Source of the DNA: an uncultured Pseudomonadaceae bacterium
GTDB lineage: Bacteria; Pseudomonadota; Gammaproteobacteria; Pseudomonadales; Pseudomonadaceae
Length of the DNA: 10,639 nt
Assembly: GCA_947630465.1 (NCBI GenBank)
Contig: CANRHT010000062.1
Location: 1 to 10,639 of the forward strand
Direction of reading: 5' to 3'
Below are positions 6,681-10,639 of the stretch, in pieces. The notes beneath the pieces were generated by a model. It saw nothing but the letters and a program-made list of their open reading frames with translations. It was not told the origin of the DNA and did not search any database. The translations under genes were made by a program, and so were the position numbers. Position 1 is the first letter of the stretch; the number at the start of each line of letters is the position of its first letter.

Positions 6681-7429
6681 TAGATTACTTTCGCCTCGTT
6701 TTTAAGTTTCTCAACCAATTCAGCCACATCTTTAACTTTAATACCCGCACTGCGTGTCGCCGGTGCTTCAACTTTTAAAGTCTGTACTGTGGATGCGGTA
6801 GAAACGCCTAAAGAATCTGGAGTGACAGTTTCCAGCGGCTTTTTCTTGGCTTTCATGATGTTGGGCAGTGACGCATAACGTGGCTCATTCAAGCGCAAGT
6901 CAGTGGTCACAATGGCTGGCAAATTCAGTGCAACAGTTTGCAAACCACCATCAATTTCACGGGTTACATTAACTTTATCGCCAGCCACCTCAACTTTAGA
7001 AGCAAAAGTACCTTGCGCATAACCTGTTAATGCAGCGAGCATTTGACCGGTTTGGTTGTTATCACTGTCGATGGCTTGCTTACCCAGCATAATCAACTGC
7101 GGCTGCTCTTGATCAACCACAGCTTTAAGCAGTTTAGCCACCGCGAGTGAGTTCAACTCATCGGCTGTCTCAACTAAAATTGCACGGTCAGCACCCAGCG
7201 CTAAAGCTGTACGCAACTGCTCTTGGGCAGCGGTAGGACCAATGGAGACTGCAACCACTTCAGTTGCAATTCCTTTTTCCTTTAAGCGGATGGCTTCTTC
7301 AACGCCAATTTCGCAAAAAGGGTTCATAGACATTTTAACGTTGGCGAGATCAACGCCAGAATTGTCCGCTTTAACGCGAACCTTTACGTTATAGTCAACC
7401 ACTCGTTTGACAGCTACTAGAACCTTCAT
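6680..7429 (-). CDS. etfB: Electron transfer flavoprotein beta subunit
   Basis: EtfB pairs with EtfA, holds a structural AMP and carries the loop that docks on partner dehydrogenases. The 249-residue protein shows VKRVVDYN (7-14), [17 protein letters not shown] (35-51) and the AMP-site stretch [16 protein letters not shown] (115-130). Its recognition loop [15 protein letters not shown] (184-198) has Leu188 in the position of the dehydrogenase-anchoring leucine of human ETF. All the expected motifs of a classical, non-bifurcating ETF are present. The Shine-Dalgarno GAGGAAA lies just before the ATG at 7429. It is the first gene of a two-gene operon that diverges from the ETF-QO gene. Confidence 0.97.
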   Translation of the reverse strand: MKVLVAVKRVVDYNVKVRVKADNSGVDLANVKMSMNPFCEIGVEEAIRLKEKGIATEVVAVSIGPTAAQEQLRTALALGADRAILVETADELNSLAVAKLLKAVVDQEQPQLIMLGKQAIDSDNNQTGQMLAALTGYAQGTFASKVEVAGDKVNVTREIDGGLQTVALNLPAIVTTDLRLNEPRYASLPNIMKAKKKPLETVTPDSLGVSTASTVQTLKVEAPATRSAGIKVKDVAELVEKLKNEAKVI

Positions 7430-7505
7430 GGTTTCCTCGTTATCTCGGGTGAATACATAAATGGTGCCAAGTTAATCTCAGCGCGGATGATGCAGTTGAG
7501 CGAAT

Positions 7506-7535
7506 ATATAACCAACTGATCGGTTAAGTACACAA
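7506..7535 (-). promoter_or_regulatory. etfB promoter with inverted repeat in the spacer
   Basis: On the minus strand, TTGTGT (7535-7530) and TTATAT (7511-7506) are 18 nt apart, with AT-rich sequence allowing small shifts of the -10. TAACC (7509-7513) and GGTTA (7522-7526) form a perfect inverted repeat centred on GATC between the two boxes. A dimeric repressor bound there would block RNA polymerase directly. A second, weaker -35 candidate TTGACC lies at 7572-7567. Confidence 0.45.
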
Positions 7536-7634
7536 GTTTTGTTATCTTGAACGCAACATCTAGAGCGGTCAAGGCAACAGTTCAGCCTTTTTAACCTATA
7601 TTTTTCTAATACTCCAGCATAGCGCTGAAAAATT

Positions 7635-7648
7635 CAAACGATCGTTTG
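7635..7648. promoter_or_regulatory. Palindrome matching the PsrA operator
   Basis: CAAACGATCGTTTG is a perfect 14-bp palindrome and fits the published Pseudomonas PsrA motif, G/CAAAC-N2-4-GTTTG/C, with N4. PsrA is a TetR-family regulator that senses long-chain fatty acyl ligands, and in P. aeruginosa its regulon includes the etf genes. The site ends 2 bp before the -35 box of the ETF-QO promoter. Whether this genome encodes PsrA cannot be seen here. Confidence 0.7.
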
Positions 7649-7650
7649 CA

Positions 7651-7679
7651 TTGGACGACAACGCCATGATAGATATAAT
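7651..7679 (+). promoter_or_regulatory. sigma70 promoter of the ETF-QO gene
   Basis: TTGGAC (7651-7656), a 17-nt spacer and a consensus TATAAT (7674-7679) point right toward the ETF-QO gene. The predicted start near 7686 gives a leader of about 74 nt that is rich in A. Confidence 0.75.
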
Positions 7680-7759
7680 GCGCAAAACAATCACGATGTC
7701 CGTGAAAAACAAAAGCCTTGAAAAATAAAACAACGTGCAACGTGCGTAGGAGATAGCTT

Positions 7760-9415
7760 GTGGAACGCGAATTTATGGAGTTCGATGTTGTCATCGTCGG
7801 TGCAGGCCCATCGGGGCTTTCAGCGGCATGCCGACTGAAACAAAAAGCTGCAGACGCGGGTAAAGAACTCAGTGTCTGTGTCGTTGAGAAAGGCTCCGAA
7901 GTCGGCGCCCACATTCTATCGGGTGCTGTATTTGAGACACGCGCACTGGATGAATTATTTCCCAACTGGAAAGAATTAGGTGCTCCGCTGAATACCCCTG
8001 TGCAGCGTGACGATATTTATTTATTAAAAAACGCTGAGAACGGGCAAAAAATACCCGATTTTTTTGTACCTAAAACCATGCATAACCAAGGCAACTATAT
8101 TATCTCCTTGGGTAACTTGTGCCGCTGGTTGGCTGAACAAGCGGAAAACCTCGGTGTAGAAGTGTACCCAGGCTTTGCCGCGCAAGAAGCTCTCATTAAT
8201 GAAGACGGCGCCGTGTACGGTATTTTAACCGGCGATATGGGCGTCGACCGCGATGGCAACCCTAAAGACGGCATGTACACACCAGGCATGGAGTTGCGTG
8301 CTAAATACACCTTCTTTGCTGAGGGCTGCCGTGGCCATATCGGTAAGCAACTGATTAAGCGCTACAACCTTGACAGTGAAGCCGATGCTCAGCATTACGG
8401 TATCGGTATTAAAGAAATCTGGGATATTGACCCGGCCAAACATGAAGAAGGCTTAGTGGTGCACACGGCTGGCTGGCCGTTGGACAATGACAACCCAGGC
8501 GGCTCTTTCCTGTATCACACAGAAAACAACCAAGTGGCTGTGGGTATGATTATTGACCTGTCATACAGCAACCCGCACCTGTCACCTTTTGATGAGTTCC
8601 AGCGTTACAAGCATCACCCTGTGATCAGCCAATACTTAGAAGGCGGTACCCGCGTTGCTTATGGTGCGCGTGCACTGACTAAAGGTGGTCTGAACTCATT
8701 ACCGAAAATGGTTTTCCCAGGCGGCGCACTGATCGGCTGTGATTTAGGTACGCTGAACTTTGCCAAAATCAAAGGCAACCACACGGCGATGAAGTCTGGC
8801 ATGTTGGCTGCTGAAGCCGCAGCAGATGCAATCTTACAAGGCCGCGAAGGTGGCGACGAACTGACTGCTTATGTGGATGGTTTTAAAGCCAGCTGGTTGT
8901 ACGAAGATCTATTCTGCAGCCGCAACTTTGGCCCAGCGATCCATAAGTTTGGTGCAGTATTGGGTGGTGCCTTTAACTTTATCGACCAAAATATCTTTGG
9001 CGGTAAAATCCCCTTTACCTTGCGTGACACCACTCCGGACTACGCTAAGCTCAAGCTCGCTGCCGACTCGAAAAAAATTGTGTATCCAAAGCCTGATGGC
9101 AAATTGAGCTTTGATAAACTCAGCTCGGTATTTTTATCCAACACCAACCATGAAGAAATCCAGCCATGCCACTTGAAATTGGCCGACGCTAGTATTCCAT
9201 TAGGCAAAAACCTCGCGATGTACGATGAGCCTGCCCAGCGCTACTGCCCGGCTGGCGTGTATGAAATCGTCACCCAAGATAATGGCGAGCAAAAGTTTCA
9301 AATCAACGCACAAAACTGCGTGCACTGTAAAACCTGTGATATTAAAGATCCTGCACAAAATATCACTTGGGTTGCACCTGAAGGTACCGGTGGTCCAAAT
9401 TACCCGAATATGTAA
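7760..9415 (+). CDS. Electron transfer flavoprotein-ubiquinone oxidoreductase
   Basis: ETF-QO is a monotopic inner-membrane flavoprotein that oxidises reduced ETF and reduces ubiquinone, linking fatty-acid and amino-acid oxidation to the respiratory chain. The 551-residue protein is full length. It has an N-terminal FAD fold with GAGPSG (14-19) and the early GAHILSGAVFE block. The C-terminal 4Fe-4S domain has the four ligands Cys496, Cys520, Cys523 and Cys526, the same pattern as the human enzyme. GTG at 7760 is the start: AGGAGA (7748-7753) lies 6 nt before it, and MERE-MEFDV matches the Pseudomonas N-terminus; ATG at 7775 is too far from that site. It diverges from etfB-etfA, so donor and acceptor share one control region. 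The symbol etfD or etfQO is used in different sources. Confidence 0.96.
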   Translation: MEREFMEFDVVIVGAGPSGLSAACRLKQKAADAGKELSVCVVEKGSEVGAHILSGAVFETRALDELFPNWKELGAPLNTPVQRDDIYLLKNAENGQKIPDFFVPKTMHNQGNYIISLGNLCRWLAEQAENLGVEVYPGFAAQEALINEDGAVYGILTGDMGVDRDGNPKDGMYTPGMELRAKYTFFAEGCRGHIGKQLIKRYNLDSEADAQHYGIGIKEIWDIDPAKHEEGLVVHTAGWPLDNDNPGGSFLYHTENNQVAVGMIIDLSYSNPHLSPFDEFQRYKHHPVISQYLEGGTRVAYGARALTKGGLNSLPKMVFPGGALIGCDLGTLNFAKIKGNHTAMKSGMLAAEAAADAILQGREGGDELTAYVDGFKASWLYEDLFCSRNFGPAIHKFGAVLGGAFNFIDQNIFGGKIPFTLRDTTPDYAKLKLAADSKKIVYPKPDGKLSFDKLSSVFLSNTNHEEIQPCHLKLADASIPLGKNLAMYDEPAQRYCPAGVYEIVTQDNGEQKFQINAQNCVHCKTCDIKDPAQNITWVAPEGTGGPNYPNM

Positions 9416-9430
9416 GTTGGCCGACTGATT

Positions 9431-9457
9431 AAAAGACCCTCCTGGCGAGGGTTTTTT
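9431..9457 (+). terminator. Rho-independent terminator after the ETF-QO gene
   Basis: ACCCTC (9436-9441) pairs with GAGGGT (9447-9452) around the loop CTGGC and is followed by a run of T to 9457. It starts 16 nt after the stop codon. Four A precede the stem, so some activity in the other direction is possible. Confidence 0.9.
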
Positions 9458-9488
9458 AATGCCTAAAACAAACAAAAAGATATATCAA

Positions 9489-9539
9489 AATTACTTTTAA
9501 TTCTTTTACAGCATAACAAGCGCTCTCTATAGTGATCAC
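9489..9539 (+). promoter_or_regulatory. sbp promoter with flanking symmetrical sites
   Basis: TTTACA (9505-9510), 17 nt and TATAGT (9528-9533) make a good sigma70 promoter, each box matching consensus at five of six positions. Upstream, the AT-rich stretch contains the inverted repeat AATTA-CTTT-TAATT (9489-9502), ending 2 bp before the -35, where a LysR-type activator would sit. Sulfate-binding protein genes are usually activated by CysB under sulfur limitation, so this is a candidate CysB site, by inference only. An 8-bp palindrome GTGATCAC (9532-9539) covers the -10 end. Confidence 0.6.
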
Positions 9540-9568
9540 CTTCAGCACTTCTTCTCAAGGATCACAGC

Positions 9569-10567
9569 ATGAAACGCTTGTTCACAGCCTCATTTATCGC
9601 CCTTAGCTTAAGCGCTGTCAGCGCGCTGCAAGCTGCTCCATTACTGAACGTTTCTTATGATGTGATGCGCGATTTTTATAAAGATTACAACCCTGCTTTT
9701 CAAAAGCATTGGGTGGAGCAAGGCAATAAAGCTGCACAAATTCAAATGTCACACGGCGGCTCCAGCAAACAAGCACGCTCGGTGATTGATGGCTTGCCCG
9801 CAGACGTGATCACCATGAACATGGCGACCGACATCAATGCCTTATACGAATACGGCAAGTTGATCCCAGAAAACTGGGCTGAGCGTTTACCTAATAACAG
9901 CGCACCTTTTACTTCGGCCACAGTTTTAATTGTGCGCAAAGGTAATCCAAAAAACCTGCAAGACTGGCCTGACTTATTGAAAGATGGCGTGCAAGTTATC
10001 GTACCCAACCCAAAAACATCGGGCAATGGTCGCTACACTTACCTATCAGCTTGGGCCTACGTGTTGAAAAACGGTGGTAGTGCGCAAGAAGCACAAGAAT
10101 TCGTGGGTAAACTCTTTAGACAAGCGCCAGTGCTGGATACCGGCGGACGTGCAGCAACCAGCACCTTTATCCAAAACCAAATTGGCGATGTATTGGTGAC
10201 CTTTGAAAACGAAGCTGAAATGATCGCCCGTGAGTTTGGGCGTGGCAGTTTTGAAGTGGTGTACCCCAGTGTCAGCGCAGAAGCTGAGCCACCGGTCACC
10301 GTGGTGGATAAAGTCGTCGATCGTAAAGGCTCACGCGCACTGGCTGAAGCCTACTTAACCTACTTATGGTCTGATGAAGCACAGCGTATTGCCGCCAATA
10401 ACTATTTGCGTCCACGCAATCAAGAGATTCTGACTGAATTTGCTGACCGTTTCCCAAAAGTTGATTTCATGCCCGTGGAAGCCACATTTGGTAGCTGGTC
10501 TGAGATTCAAAAAACTCACTTTAATGACGGTGGTATTTTTGATCAGGTGTATGCCGATCAGCAATAA
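9569..10567 (+). CDS. sbp: Periplasmic sulfate-binding protein Sbp
   Basis: Sbp captures sulfate (and thiosulfate in some relatives) in the periplasm and delivers it to the CysTWA ABC importer for cysteine synthesis. The 332-residue precursor starts with a Sec signal peptide, MKRLFTASF to about Ala22, with cleavage near LQAA before PLLNVSYDVMRDFY. The mature part has the family's anion-site motifs SHGGSS (61-66) and KTSGNGRYTY (149-158). It also has DTGGRAATSTF (190-200), the long invariant stretch DVLVTFENEAEMI and the C-terminal NYLRPR. AAGGA lies 7 nt before the ATG. It stands alone here: an upstream terminator and a downstream hairpin bracket it, and no cysT, cysW or cysA appears before the window ends. 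Confidence 0.95.
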   Translation: MKRLFTASFIALSLSAVSALQAAPLLNVSYDVMRDFYKDYNPAFQKHWVEQGNKAAQIQMSHGGSSKQARSVIDGLPADVITMNMATDINALYEYGKLIPENWAERLPNNSAPFTSATVLIVRKGNPKNLQDWPDLLKDGVQVIVPNPKTSGNGRYTYLSAWAYVLKNGGSAQEAQEFVGKLFRQAPVLDTGGRAATSTFIQNQIGDVLVTFENEAEMIAREFGRGSFEVVYPSVSAEAEPPVTVVDKVVDRKGSRALAEAYLTYLWSDEAQRIAANNYLRPRNQEILTEFADRFPKVDFMPVEATFGSWSEIQKTHFNDGGIFDQVYADQQ

Positions 10568-10580
10568 GACTCTGCCATAC

Positions 10581-10610
10581 AATTACGCCATGCCCATGCA
10601 TGGCGTAATT
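10581..10610. terminator. Perfect 13-bp hairpin after sbp, probable terminator
   Basis: AATTACGCCATGC (10581-10593) and GCATGGCGTAATT (10598-10610) are exact inverted repeats around CCAT, starting 13 nt after the sbp stop. The base of the stem is AT-rich but no real T run follows (CATTTAAG), so it is not a canonical intrinsic terminator. It could end or stabilise the sbp transcript in either direction. Confidence 0.6.
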
Positions 10611-10639
10611 CATTTAAGCGCTGGATCTAGCTCGTACAA

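Larger units (their letters stand above)
7430..7759. promoter_or_regulatory. 330-nt divergent regulatory region between etfB and ETF-QO
   Basis: No gene is supported here. From left to right it holds a short etfB leader and a leftward promoter (7506-7535) with an inverted repeat in its spacer. Next is a stretch (about 7546-7634) with a loose CTTGA...TCAAG pair but no clear element. Then come a perfect CAAAC-N4-GTTTG palindrome (7635-7648), a rightward promoter (7651-7679), and a leader with two direct copies of CAACGTG near 7730-7745 before the AGGAGA ribosome site. The two sides seem to carry different operators. Confidence 0.7.

Noticed and set aside
7450..7476. Possible sigma54 promoter for etfB (TTGGCAC followed by ATGTA on the minus strand)
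   Set aside because: The TGGCAC half fits, but the downstream element lacks the essential GC and its fit is poor; a sigma70 promoter a little further upstream explains the gene better.
7606..7965. 119-residue leftward reading frame covering the ETF-QO leader and N-terminus
   Set aside because: Most of it is antisense to the conserved FAD domain of ETF-QO; it has no recognisable motif, and it runs through the strong rightward promoter and operator.
1..10639. Mobile element, CRISPR array, defence or toxin-antitoxin system
   Set aside because: I looked for transposase, integrase and phage motifs, regularly spaced repeats and small paired genes and saw none. All long frames are housekeeping or conserved genes of similar base composition, so I do not claim a new system here.

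Overview
The window reads as ordinary, gene-dense chromosome from a gammaproteobacterium of the Pseudomonadaceae. The evidence is the close match of AlaA, HtpX, ETF and Sbp to the Pseudomonas versions, the pairing msrB / alaA-type aminotransferase / small hypothetical / htpX, and the clustering of etfB-etfA with a divergent ETF-ubiquinone oxidoreductase gene. Base composition looks close to half GC, lower than classical Pseudomonas, so a low-GC lineage such as Thiopseudomonas or a relative is plausible. That placement is inference. I see no insertion sequence, prophage, CRISPR array, toxin-antitoxin pair or defence cassette, and no convincing new multi-gene system.

Left part (1-2023, leftward genes): the 5' part of a tRNA-Glu(UUC) gene with a strong stable-RNA-type promoter; a 137-residue conserved hypothetical with its own promoter; an AAA+ ATPase of the DUF815 type; and msrB (methionine-R-sulfoxide reductase). 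msrB and the ATPase gene are close enough to be co-transcribed.

Middle part (2024-4900, rightward genes): a divergent intergenic region, then alaA (glutamate-pyruvate aminotransferase), a hypothetical gene 6 nt after its stop, and htpX (membrane zinc protease) behind a heat-shock (sigma32)-like promoter. A hairpin terminator at 4872-4899 separates htpX from a convergent orphan periplasmic binding protein gene of solute-binding family 3 (4914-5660).

Right part (5700-10639): etfB-etfA run leftward as a 1-nt overlapping operon ending at a symmetrical terminator. The ETF-QO gene runs rightward from the other side of a 330-nt regulatory region. Together they form the electron path from acyl-CoA and related dehydrogenases through ETF and ETF-QO to the ubiquinone pool. 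That intergenic region carries a perfect CAAAC-N4-GTTTG palindrome matching the PsrA (fatty-acid-responsive TetR) operator next to the ETF-QO promoter. A different inverted repeat sits inside the etfB promoter spacer. The window closes with sbp (periplasmic sulfate-binding protein) under a good sigma70 promoter and followed by a perfect 13-bp hairpin.

The regulatory sites are the most interesting content: the two etf operators, the htpX heat-shock promoter and the repeated hairpin motif near 626-672.
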